DNA from: Candidatus Obscuribacterales bacterium
GTDB taxonomy: Bacteria; Cyanobacteriota; Vampirovibrionia; Obscuribacterales; Obscuribacteraceae
Direction: 5' to 3'
Assembly (NCBI GenBank): GCA_949127735.1
Contig: CASBPX010000128.1
Location: forward strand, 1 to 47,893
Length of the DNA: 47,893 nt
The position numbers and the translations under genes were made by a program. The notes beneath the pieces are model-generated. The model did no database searches and had not been told where the DNA came from. It saw only the letters and a program-made list of their open reading frames with translations. This document shows positions 38,727 to 45,994 of this stretch, piece after piece; positions within the stretch are counted from its first letter, which is position 1, and each line of letters opens with the position of its first letter.

Positions 38727-40306
38727 GCGTCTTTCAAGCACATTTCAACGAATTCTTTAAATGACCACGCGACGACCTTTTTGCTTTTATCTGGAAAATG
38801 ACGCACTACTCTATAGCATCCATTTTTATCGTCATGATCAGATTCAAATAGTTCAATGTCAACGAAACTTTGATCTTGTTGAAACTCGCAAAATTTGACA
38901 CACCCACCAGGTCGCAAGGCTCTCATTATGTCTTCTTCAGGCAAATTTTCCAAATCATCTTCTGAAATTGGTGTGCTGCAATCACGTACTTGTTCGAAGG
39001 GCAAAAACGTGTATTTTCCGCTGCCTAATGTGACACCATTGCAAATTTTGTAAAACCTCAATAAGTCGCCGGGAAGAGAGGGTCCAAAAAAATGAGTTTC
39101 TTCGAGAATTTTTTCCATACATTTGCCGTACGCATATACATCAAGCGGCGCAGTAGGTTTGTACTCAGCTAACTGCGAATACAGCTGGTCTAGAGCGGAA
39201 GATTTACGCACAGCCCAACCCAGCTGTGGACGTAATGCTCCAGAATCTGGATCTTGTGTGACGCCAAGAAATCCACCGAGAAATTCCATGGACTCAGATT
39301 GAGGCTCGTCTTGGTAGTTAATTTTAAAAGGTGCTTGTGAAACTCCGCTGGGAATGTTATTGCTCGAGATTACATTATCTGGTCTGTCAAAAAATGCCAT
39401 AGCATCTTTTCGCACAACTTCGGTAACAAGGGGAGCATCAGGATCTCTGGCAAGCAGTGGATTTTTGTAGGTGCAATCTCCACTTCTCTTATTTTCTAAA
39501 TAAGGGATCAGGTCAATAATCCAGCCATTAACGTTGTCATAACCGTAGGCATCATGTCGTTTATAAATGTTACTCCAGTGCTCTAGATTTATTTCGCCTT
39601 GCGAGGCTTTAACAAATTCATCGCCTAATTTTCTTAAATGCGGAATCCACCAATCAAGTTGATAGTCGCTCAAATACTCAATCTTGGCACGCATGCGCTG
39701 CCAGTCTGCAGGTGTTCCTTCTAGTGTAATTTCAGGAATACCACAGATGCAATAGACCTGATACTCGAAATAAGGTTGGAAGGCGTCCAGTAAAGCGACC
39801 TCACAGGCGGTGCGTTCGACCAGCTGAGTTGTCGAGAAATCTGATATCAGCTGATCGTATCTTGCCCCTACGGAGCTGCGCACTGCTGCCGACATAGAGT
39901 GGATAACGGAATCCCAGGCATTTTCGGGAGTGCCTTTAAGTAAATCGTCACGTCCTACTGTGAGAATCTGCTTGCCCTGATGCGAGACAAAAAGATGGCG
40001 CAGCAGTTCAGAATTATTCGTGATGTGACGTCCGAGGCCCTGAACGATGGTCACCCAGATCATGTCTGGCGACAGGCAAAGCGGCCGATGCTGACTAAAA
40101 GCAAAATGTGCCGCTGCAATTAGCGGATGAAAAGCAACGCCATTAATGCAATTTTGATTAAATCCAGAACAAGCTTCTATTTTTCTGTCGTCTCCAAGCA
40201 GTAGCGCCAGAGCCCGCTCGGTCTTAGATGTCGCCAGCCGATCTTTCGCCCGCTCGACTTTTTCAACAGCAAAAGTGATGCCGGGTTCTCCAGTTTTGGT
40301 TTGCAT
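38723..40306 (-). CDS. DUF4419 protein with C-terminal SUKH/SMI1-KNR4-like domain (527 aa)
   Basis: Residues about 60-330 match the DUF4419 family ('PLCLSPDMIWVTIVQGLGRHI', 'LLDAFQPYFEYQVYCICGIPEI', 'GTPADWQRMRAKIEYL', 'WIPHLRKLGDEF', 'GWIIDLIPYL'). Residues about 395-525 look like a SUKH (SMI1/KNR4) domain: 'GPSLPGDLLRFYKICNGV' at its start, 'CVKFCEFQQDQSFVDIEL' in the middle and 'VVAWSFKEFVEMCL' at the end. SUKH domains are best known as immunity proteins against nuclease and other toxins. DUF4419 has no established function. The protein is cytosolic. It lies next to the RelE-type toxin-antitoxin pair and a barstar relic, which fits a toxin/immunity island. Confidence 0.82.
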   Translation of the reverse strand: MQTKTGEPGITFAVEKVERAKDRLATSKTERALALLLGDDRKIEACSGFNQNCINGVAFHPLIAAAHFAFSQHRPLCLSPDMIWVTIVQGLGRHITNNSELLRHLFVSHQGKQILTVGRDDLLKGTPENAWDSVIHSMSAAVRSSVGARYDQLISDFSTTQLVERTACEVALLDAFQPYFEYQVYCICGIPEITLEGTPADWQRMRAKIEYLSDYQLDWWIPHLRKLGDEFVKASQGEINLEHWSNIYKRHDAYGYDNVNGWIIDLIPYLENKRSGDCTYKNPLLARDPDAPLVTEVVRKDAMAFFDRPDNVISSNNIPSGVSQAPFKINYQDEPQSESMEFLGGFLGVTQDPDSGALRPQLGWAVRKSSALDQLYSQLAEYKPTAPLDVYAYGKCMEKILEETHFFGPSLPGDLLRFYKICNGVTLGSGKYTFLPFEQVRDCSTPISEDDLENLPEEDIMRALRPGGCVKFCEFQQDQSFVDIELFESDHDDKNGCYRVVRHFPDKSKKVVAWSFKEFVEMCLKDA

Positions 40307-40413
40307 AGTCGCTCTCGTGCCTCACTGACTTTAAATTTCTATACCCCGGTGGGAGTACTGCAAACTTTTGCCGATTCTGAGTTTCGCTGAACTGGTGCGC
40401 AGAAGGGGCCGCG

Positions 40414-40442
40414 TTGACAACATGTATCATTTGTAATACAAT
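40414..40442 (+). promoter_or_regulatory. Strong sigma70-type promoter of the toxin-antitoxin operon
   Basis: TTGACA (40414-40419), a 17-bp spacer, and TACAAT (40437-40442). This is the closest consensus match I found in the window. The predicted start is about 20 bp before the antitoxin ATG. Confidence 0.85.
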
Positions 40443-40457
40443 CGATACATGTATTAC
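40421..40457. promoter_or_regulatory. Interlocked inverted repeats over the promoter, probable antitoxin operator
   Basis: Two overlapping inverted repeats: CATGTATC (40421-40428) with GATACATG (40444-40451), and GTAATACA (40433-40440) with TGTATTAC (40450-40457). They cover the spacer, the -10 box and the start site. This is the layout expected for autorepression by a ribbon-helix-helix antitoxin and its toxin complex. Confidence 0.75.
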
Positions 40458-40468
40458 GAGTGCATTCT

Positions 40469-40696
40469 ATGACTACGTCAGTTCGTTTTTCCCCAGAAAT
40501 TGAAGAGCGCCTTGATCGGCTCTCTAAAGAGACAGGGCGGAGTAAAAGCTATTACATCAAAGAAATGGTGGAGGGTACGATCGACGCGGTCGAAGATTGC
40601 TATCTCGCTGAAGCAACCCTTGAGCGCATTCGCTCTGGCAAAGAAGTGGTGCACTCTAGCGCATCTGTGAGAGAAAAGCTTGGCCTGGCAGATTAG
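40469..40696 (+). CDS. Ribbon-helix-helix antitoxin (75 aa), RelB/CopG type
   Basis: The N-terminus ('SVRFSPEIEERLDRLSKETGRSKSYYI' in outline) is a ribbon-helix-helix DNA-binding domain with the usual beta strand, two helices and the 'GRSKS' turn. The C-terminal half ('EDCYLAEATLERIRSGKE') is the toxin-binding tail. As antitoxin it neutralises the RelE-type toxin and represses the operon through the interlocked repeats upstream. ATG 40469 is preferred because the strong promoter would start about 20 bp before it; GTG 40460 is less likely. The toxin gene starts 17 bp before this stop. Confidence 0.92.
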   Translation: MTTSVRFSPEIEERLDRLSKETGRSKSYYIKEMVEGTIDAVEDCYLAEATLERIRSGKEVVHSSASVREKLGLAD

Positions 40697-41015
40697 CTAC
40701 TCGGACACTGCCCTCAAGGAGCTGAAGAAGCTCGATAAAGGTATTGCAAAAGAAATACTCGATTATTTAGACAGCAAAGTTGCAATTCTGGATGATCCGA
40801 CGACAGCCGGAAAGCTACTTACAGGAACGCTTGCGACTCTCTGGCGCTATCGTGTCCGCGACATGAGAATAATCTGCCATCTCGATAATGGTGAGGTGAC
40901 CGTTCTCGTGCTGCGTGTTTCTCATCGAAGCATTGCGTACGACGACGATAAAGCTATCGCTAGAAAAACCGCAGCGGAAGTGAGAGCTTTTCAAAAAGCA
41001 AAGAAAAGCAAATAG
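40680..41015 (+). CDS. RelE/ParE-superfamily toxin (111 aa)
   Basis: A RelE-fold toxin, expected to cleave mRNA in the ribosomal A site. Family marks: 'ISYSDTALKELKKLDKGIAKEI', 'LWRYRVRDMRIICHL' with the conserved basic residues, and 'VLVLRVSHRSIAYDD', where Arg and Tyr correspond to the catalytic C-terminal residues of RelE. A Lys-rich tail follows. It starts at TTG 40680, overlapping the antitoxin gene by 17 bp, as is common for this operon type. A RelE rather than ParE activity is inferred from the Arg/Tyr residues. Confidence 0.92.
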   Translation: MAWQISYSDTALKELKKLDKGIAKEILDYLDSKVAILDDPTTAGKLLTGTLATLWRYRVRDMRIICHLDNGEVTVLVLRVSHRSIAYDDDKAIARKTAAEVRAFQKAKKSK

Positions 41016-41096
41016 CATTTGGGAGGTGTCCACATTTGCTTTTCAGATGTAGTTGATCCGATGAATCAGCAGGTGGGCCAACATACAGACCAACCT

Positions 41097-41390
41097 TCAA
41101 TTTCTATTGCTTAAAATAGTGTCGATCTCGTGCTTAAGGTTGTTACGGAAAACTGCATTCAACGTGTATTCATCGGCCTTCACACTTTCCATTGAATCCG
41201 CAACACAGCGGAGCCAGGTAAAGTTATCACGGGCAGACTGAAAAGGCAGCGTCTCATGAATTAGCCACACGTCTATTTTTAAATAATAGGCGGCGGTGGA
41301 AAGACAGTCAAAGCAAGCATCCCAATTTCGACCAAAATATTCTGGAAATTCAAGACTTGTAGAAATTGTATAGCAGGGTGGTCTAGTATT
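41097..41390 (-). pseudogene. Barstar-family inhibitor gene without a start codon (97-codon open frame)
   Basis: The minus strand is open for 97 codons from a TAA at 41391-41393 to a TGA at 41097-41099. It encodes a protein with the barstar hallmark: 'LEFPEYFGRNWDACFDCLST' matches the barnase-binding helix of barstar (LPEYYGENLDALWDCL), and both barnase-contact Asp residues, equivalent to Asp35 and Asp39, are kept. Downstream text 'DVWLIHETLPFQSARDNFTWLRCV' also fits barstar's second half. No ATG, GTG or TTG lies before that motif, and the first strand of the fold is missing, so the gene is likely 5'-truncated, or starts at an ATT. No barnase-like nuclease gene is in the window. It lies 27 bp downstream of a sugar dehydrogenase gene on the same strand. 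Confidence 0.8.
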
Positions 41391-41417
41391 TTAAACTGTC
41401 CACACTGCTTAGCCGTT

Positions 41418-42569
41418 TTACGGCTTCTTGTAACTAATCCGATAAATCACCCCCGCCAAGTCATCTGACACTAGCAAAGCACCATCTGGTGCCACTAATA
41501 CATCGACTGGCCGGCCGGAATATTCTTGTTTTTCTTGATTGAGCCAACCTTCGGCAAATGGCTCGTATTTGAGAGCCTTGTTTCCATCAAGAGTTACGCG
41601 CATCACACGGCAACCGCTTTTTTTGCTGCGATTCCACGAGCCGTGTTCGGCTATAAAAACGTTGCCTTGATATTGGGGCGGAAACATTTTACCATTGTAG
41701 AAACGCATACCAAGAGCTGCAACATGGGCGGCCAGTGGCATCGCCGGTGGTGTGAAGGTTGTGTCTTTCGGCGTGCGCCAGCCAAAAAGTGGATCCACAA
41801 GATTCATGCCGTAACGGTAAGGAAAGCCGAAGTTCATACCGGCTTTTGGCGCGTGATTGAGCTCGTCTGGCGGAATATCATCACCAAGCAAATCGCGGCC
41901 GTTGTCGGTAAACCAGAGTTCTTTTGTTTGCGGGTGAAAATCAAAACCAACAGTATTACGAATTCCGCTGGCAAATAGTTCAAGATTGCTGCCATCTTTA
42001 TTCATGCGCATCATCGATGCGTATATTTTTTTAGCCGGTTCGCAGGCATTGCATGGCGCGCCCACCGGCACATAGAGCTTGTCGTCGGGGCCAAAGCGAA
42101 TATATTTCCAACCGTGATGTCTGTCTGGTGGAAATTGGTCGGTCACTACAGATGGTGCTGGTATTTTCGGCAACAATTTTTCAATATTGTCATAACGCAA
42201 AATTCGGTTAATTTCGGCCACGTACAAAGAACCGTTATTGAACGCTACTCCATTCGGGCAATCGAGATTAGATGCCATAGTCATGAGCTGGTCAGCGACG
42301 CCGTCTTTGTTCGTATCTCGCAGTGCATAGACTTTGCCGTTCTTATTGATTTTTGTGCCAACAAACAACGTGCCGTCTGGGCTCATGGTCATCTGTCTGG
42401 GGCCGTCCATACCGCTGGCAAAAATGCTTATACGGAAACCTGGGGGCAATTTAATAGAATTAGTCAAATCAGCTGGAGGTTGGGCGCAGGCAGCGTCTCC
42501 GGCCGTCAATGCTTGAAAAAGGCAGAGTACGACCAGGACGATTTTAGAAAAATGGAACCTGCCGCTCAT
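41418..42569 (-). CDS. Secreted PQQ-type sugar (sorbosone) dehydrogenase (383 aa)
   Basis: A six-bladed beta-propeller of the glucose/sorbosone dehydrogenase family, which oxidises sugars with PQQ outside the cytosol. The signal peptide ('IVLVVLCLFQALTAGDAACA') is followed by propeller repeats: 'LPPGFRISIFASGMDGPRQM', 'MSPDGTLFVGTK', 'NKDGVADQL', 'HGWKYIRFGPDDKLYVPVG', 'GFDFHPQTKELWFTDNG', 'NFGFPYRYG' and 'VLVAPDGALLVSDD'. His and Arg residues in 'HHGWKYIRFGPD' and 'IRNTVGFDFHP' fit the active site. No PQQ biosynthesis gene is in the window. Substrate and electron acceptor are unknown. A related aldose sugar dehydrogenase role is possible. Confidence 0.9.
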   Translation of the reverse strand: MSGRFHFSKIVLVVLCLFQALTAGDAACAQPPADLTNSIKLPPGFRISIFASGMDGPRQMTMSPDGTLFVGTKINKNGKVYALRDTNKDGVADQLMTMASNLDCPNGVAFNNGSLYVAEINRILRYDNIEKLLPKIPAPSVVTDQFPPDRHHGWKYIRFGPDDKLYVPVGAPCNACEPAKKIYASMMRMNKDGSNLELFASGIRNTVGFDFHPQTKELWFTDNGRDLLGDDIPPDELNHAPKAGMNFGFPYRYGMNLVDPLFGWRTPKDTTFTPPAMPLAAHVAALGMRFYNGKMFPPQYQGNVFIAEHGSWNRSKKSGCRVMRVTLDGNKALKYEPFAEGWLNQEKQEYSGRPVDVLVAPDGALLVSDDLAGVIYRISYKKP

Positions 42570-42617
42570 ATGTTAGTCACACAATTCACAATTCCCTTCC
42601 TAAGGTAAGTAATTATC

Positions 42618-42707
42618 ATGGTTTTTCTCTGGCTTCCAAGCATCCTATTAAGCATTGGCCTCAGCATTGGTCTTACGGTTTTGCTCAACATGTTGCTTAA
42701 GAAATAG
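42618..42707 (+). CDS. 29-aa single-helix membrane peptide
   Basis: A short open frame with AAGGTAAG about 9 bp before the ATG. It encodes one hydrophobic helix ('LLSIGLSIGLTVLLNMLLKK'), with a di-Lys end that would stay in the cytosol. It sits in the divergent gap between the sugar dehydrogenase gene and the end of moeA. Small membrane peptides of this kind are common regulators or subunits, but no homologue is recognised; expression is unproven. Confidence 0.5.
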   Translation: MVFLWLPSILLSIGLSIGLTVLLNMLLKK

Positions 42708-42713
42708 TTCTCG

Positions 42714-42745
42714 ACTTTAAACCAGTTCTAAACTTCAAACCAGTT
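42714..42745. repeat. Two 18-bp-period repeats over the moeA stop codon
   Basis: Near-identical 14-bp cores lie at 42714-42727 and 42732-42745 (one base difference). The moeA stop codon (42728-42730) lies between them, so the last few codons of the gene have been duplicated into the 3' flank. Confidence 0.85.
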
Positions 42746-44041
42746 GAGCAGATCGATGGTGATTTTTTCACCTTCCGGTAAAAATTCTAATTGTTGATCA
42801 AAATGCATCAAGCAGTTGGCTTTTGCTAACCCTGTAAGCATGTGCGACTCCTGACCGGCGGCAGGCATCACGCTGAGATTGCCAGATTCTGTGGTCGAGA
42901 CGACGCCGCGAACAAAGTCTAGTCGGCCTGCTTTTTTCTTTAAATTGCGTCCAACTGATGCGGTAAAACGCTTCGGTTTGCTATCGACATTTTGCAATTT
43001 CATAATCGCCGGTCTGACAAATAAATTGAATGTCACCAGCGCCGATACCGGATTTCCTGGCAGTCCAAATACCAGTTTGCGATCGCTGACTGAGGTATCG
43101 CTGGTATTGCCTTCAGCCACGCCAAAATATACAGGCTTGCCGGGTTTGATGGCAGTACGCCAGAAGACTGTGTCTACGCCCAGATCTTCGCAAACGTCTT
43201 TAACATAATCATATTCGCCCACAGATACTCCGCCGGCTGAAATGATCAAGTCAGATTTTTCAAGTGCTTCTTTTATTACTCTAGCTGTTTCCTGACGGTC
43301 GTCTCGCACGTGATAGCGTATGACTTCAGCTACGCCCATGGCATTTAACGCAGCCACCAGAGCAAAAGAATTAGAGTTGTAGATTTCGCCTTCGGCGAGA
43401 AGTTCACCGGGTTCTTTTAGTTCGTTGCCGGTGGCTATGACAGCCACTTTCGGCGCGCGATAGGTTTGAAATTGGGTTATGCCAAGTGTAGCTATTAAGC
43501 CGACAATTGGTGGAGTAATTAGTGTGCCGGGCGTTAGCACTATTGCACCAGCTTCGATTTCTTCACCTTGTAAGCGAATGCTTTCGCCAATTCTGGTTTT
43601 GCAAGACACATGAATATAATCGCCGTCAGGTCGACAATTTTCTTTCATCACTACAGCTTCAACCGTGCCCGGCACCGGTGCTCCGGTGAGAATGCGCACG
43701 CATTCACCAGGGTTGAGGCTGCCGAATGTTTGAGCTGAACCGGCGGCAACTTCACCAACCAATTTCAGTTTTGCTGGTGCATTCGGCGAAGCGGCAAGTA
43801 AATCTTCTACGAGTACGCCAAAGCCATCTACGGCAGAATTATTGAATTGAGGCAAATCGAAACTGGCTTTCAGCGGCTCTGCCAGAACTTTTTTTAAAGC
43901 TGTGCTCAGCGTGCTGGTTTCGCTTGCTAATGTCTGACAATTATCTAGTATGGCTTTTAGCGCTTGCTCGTATGTCAGCATTGAATCTTCTAGTATAGGT
44001 GCGCAATCACTTTCACTTTTATTTTTACTTTCACTTGTCAC
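42728..44041 (-). CDS. moeA: Molybdopterin molybdotransferase MoeA (437 aa)
   Basis: Inserts molybdate into adenylylated molybdopterin to finish the cofactor. The family pattern is complete: 'FDLPQFNNSAVDGFGV', 'GECVRILTGAPVPGTVEAVVMKE', 'VAVIATGNEL', 'SAGGVSVGEYDYVKDV', 'FGLPGNPVSALVTF' and a C-terminal domain IV ending in 'NWFEV'. It is about 25 residues longer than usual at the N-terminus because the frame begins at a GTG inside a low-complexity repeat (44007-44055). A shorter start at the ATG of 'MLTYEQAL' (43981) is plausible. It overlaps the moaCB stop codon by 4 bp. Last gene of the Moco operon. Confidence 0.95.
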   Translation of the reverse strand: MTSESKNKSESDCAPILEDSMLTYEQALKAILDNCQTLASETSTLSTALKKVLAEPLKASFDLPQFNNSAVDGFGVLVEDLLAASPNAPAKLKLVGEVAAGSAQTFGSLNPGECVRILTGAPVPGTVEAVVMKENCRPDGDYIHVSCKTRIGESIRLQGEEIEAGAIVLTPGTLITPPIVGLIATLGITQFQTYRAPKVAVIATGNELKEPGELLAEGEIYNSNSFALVAALNAMGVAEVIRYHVRDDRQETARVIKEALEKSDLIISAGGVSVGEYDYVKDVCEDLGVDTVFWRTAIKPGKPVYFGVAEGNTSDTSVSDRKLVFGLPGNPVSALVTFNLFVRPAIMKLQNVDSKPKRFTASVGRNLKKKAGRLDFVRGVVSTTESGNLSVMPAAGQESHMLTGLAKANCLMHFDQQLEFLPEGEKITIDLLNWFEV

Positions 44042-44055
44042 TTTTCACTTTTCAC
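44007..44055. repeat. Low-complexity 7-bp-type repeat at the moaCB/moeA junction
   Basis: An irregular run of TCACTTT/TCACTTG-type units with related TTTTA spacers. It encodes both the last residues of MoaCB and the first Ser/Lys-rich residues of MoeA, and includes the GTGA overlap. The encoded MoeA extension is probably not functional. Confidence 0.8.
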
Positions 44056-44988
44056 GCCTTTCTTGCTATGTTTATGGCCTTCACCCTCAAGCATTTTGAA
44101 AGCGTGATTGATGGCAGGAAAGAGCACGGTCATGCCATCTTGCGCGGCTCCCAGTGAGCCTGGCAAGCTGACAATTATGGTTTTATTTCTGACGCCGGCA
44201 ACAGATCTTGACAGCATTGAAAACGAGTTGCGATTTTGACTATAGTCGCGAATTGCTTCCACCACTCCAGGCAATTCTTTTTCGATTAAACGTTTGAGGG
44301 CATCTGGAGTATTATCGCGCGGGCTGATACCGGTACCACCAGTGGTGATCAGCAGATTGACTTTCAAATCATCGCAGATGCGCCGTACTTCTGGCACGAT
44401 GGCTGCTTCGTCATCTGCCATCACCAGATAGTCTGTAATTTCAAAACCTCGGGTAAGTAGTTCGGCGGCGATATATTTGCCTGAAGTGTCTTCTGCTTTT
44501 CCGGCAGCAACACTATCAGAAAGTACGAGTACTGCAGCTTTTAAAAATTTTCCATCAACGACTGGCGGCGCCGCATAATCGCTTTTGCCTCCGGTTTTGC
44601 TTAAAAGTGTGATCGATTCAATTTCCATTAAATCGTCAACCATTTTGGCCATATCGTAAATGGTTAAAGCGGCTACAGAGGCGGCTGTTAGCGCTTCCAT
44701 TTCTACACCGGTTTTGTAAATGGCTTTGACTTTTACTTCAATTTCGATAGAGTTTTCGTCTAATTGAAATTCAACTCCCACAAAGTCAACTGGCAACGGG
44801 TGACAATACGGAATAATCTGGCTGGTGTTTTTAGCGGCTTGTATAGCAGCTACTTTAGCTACAGCTAGTGGATCACCTTTGGGTAAAGTGCCGGCTTTGA
44901 TTTGCGTGATAGTGTCAGGGCTAACTCTCAATATTGCTCTAGCCACAGCTGTTCTCAGTGTATTTACTTTTTGCGAGACATCGCGCAT
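44038..44988 (-). CDS. moaCB: Bifunctional MoaC-MoaB/MogA molybdenum cofactor protein (316 aa)
   Basis: A fusion of cyclic pyranopterin monophosphate synthase MoaC (residues about 1-145: 'AKVAAIQAAKNTSQIIPYCHPLP' in outline, 'KTGVEMEALTAASVAALTIYDM') with a MoaB/MogA-type adenylyltransferase (about 150-310: 'AVLVLSDSVAAGKAEDTSG', 'LITTGGTGISPRDNTPDAL', 'LPGSLGAAQDGM'). MoaC acts after MoaA in precursor Z synthesis, and MogA/MoaB adenylates molybdopterin for MoeA, so the protein joins an early and a late step. The MoaC part begins directly at the 'MVDVS'-equivalent, so the usual first 10-15 residues are absent; GGAG before the ATG supports this start. Confidence 0.93.
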   Translation of the reverse strand: MRDVSQKVNTLRTAVARAILRVSPDTITQIKAGTLPKGDPLAVAKVAAIQAAKNTSQIIPYCHPLPVDFVGVEFQLDENSIEIEVKVKAIYKTGVEMEALTAASVAALTIYDMAKMVDDLMEIESITLLSKTGGKSDYAAPPVVDGKFLKAAVLVLSDSVAAGKAEDTSGKYIAAELLTRGFEITDYLVMADDEAAIVPEVRRICDDLKVNLLITTGGTGISPRDNTPDALKRLIEKELPGVVEAIRDYSQNRNSFSMLSRSVAGVRNKTIIVSLPGSLGAAQDGMTVLFPAINHAFKMLEGEGHKHSKKGVKSEK

Positions 44989-45007
44989 CGCTCACTCTCC
45001 GATTACT

Positions 45008-45994
45008 TTAGCCGCCAATTTCAATCATGGCCCGATTATCGCCGGCGGCAATTTCTTCTGCCGGCGGATGGGCTTCTGGTTTTTGCACCAGAGAATATAA
45101 AATCATTCCTTCAAGATCGTTGTCGCTGGCCCCTTTGCGCATGGCGTCGCGTAAATTGATCTCGGCCGGATAAAACAAACATGATTTTATCGAGCCATCA
45201 TTTGTCAATCGCAATCTGTTGCAGGTCGAGCAGAAAGAATCAGACATTGAAGTGATGAAGCTGACTGAGCCACCGCCAGCAATAGCATAATCTTTTGCCA
45301 CAGCTGAAGGGTCGGTTTCTATGCGCGTCAATTCATAGTGCTGTTCAATTTCGGCCAGCATGTCTTTGTAGGTGACAACTTTTTCGCTGGTCCACTGATT
45401 ATCTTTAAAAGGCATATATTCAATGAAGCGCACATTGATTTTGTGTTTGGCGGCAAAGCCAGCAAATGCAAGCACTTCATCGTCGTTGACGCCGGCCATG
45501 ACCACCATATTTATTTTCAAGCTATCAAAGCCGCATGCGATGGCTGCATAAATTCCTGCCATTACTTGATCAAATTGATCCATGCGAGTAATAGCAGCGA
45601 AGCGCTCTTTCGAAAATGTATCAAGGCTGATGTTGAGCGCGTTCAGACCCAACTCTTTTAGCTCGTTAGCGTGGTCGGCCAGCAGCGTGGCATTGGTGGT
45701 CATCGCTAAGGTTTTTAGTTCGGCAATGGCACCAAGATCGCGTACCAGCGTGCTCAAGCCTTTTCTTACCATGGGTTCACCACCGGTAAGTCTAATTTTC
45801 GTAATACCCATTCCGGTGAAAATGACAGCCAGTCTGGTTATTTCTTCATAGGTCAAAAGTTCGTTGCGTTTTTTCCATTCTAAACCTTCATGCGGCATGC
45901 AATAAAAGCAGCGTAAATTGCAGCGATCTGTGACCGAAATGCGCAAATATGAATGTACTCGGCCGAATGTGTCAATTAGTCTATTTGTGGCCAT
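45008..45994 (-). CDS. moaA: GTP 3',8-cyclase MoaA (328 aa)
   Basis: Radical SAM enzyme that starts molybdenum cofactor synthesis by rearranging GTP to 3',8-cyclo-GTP. The SAM cluster motif CxxxCxxC is in 'TDRCNLRCFYCMP', the C-terminal cluster Cys residues are in 'FCSTCNRLRLTNDG' and 'SCLFYPAE', the SAM motif is 'LTGGEPMVRKGL', and the conserved C-terminal Gly-Gly ('IEIGG') is present and needed for catalysis. ATG 45994 is chosen with GAGG before it; a GTG at 46006 is possible. It overlaps the moaE end by 14 bp and is followed by moaCB after 19 bp. Confidence 0.96.
   Translation of the reverse strand: MATNRLIDTFGRVHSYLRISVTDRCNLRCFYCMPHEGLEWKKRNELLTYEEITRLAVIFTGMGITKIRLTGGEPMVRKGLSTLVRDLGAIAELKTLAMTTNATLLADHANELKELGLNALNISLDTFSKERFAAITRMDQFDQVMAGIYAAIACGFDSLKINMVVMAGVNDDEVLAFAGFAAKHKINVRFIEYMPFKDNQWTSEKVVTYKDMLAEIEQHYELTRIETDPSAVAKDYAIAGGGSVSFITSMSDSFCSTCNRLRLTNDGSIKSCLFYPAEINLRDAMRKGASDNDLEGMILYSLVQKPEAHPPAEEIAAGDNRAMIEIGG

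Noticed and set aside
41411-41425. Small hairpin over the sugar dehydrogenase stop codon
   Set aside because: A 6-bp stem with a 3-nt loop and no T run; too weak for a terminator.
41526-42608. Plus-strand frames at 41526-41978 and 42114-42608
   Set aside because: Antisense to the sugar dehydrogenase, which has clear family motifs.
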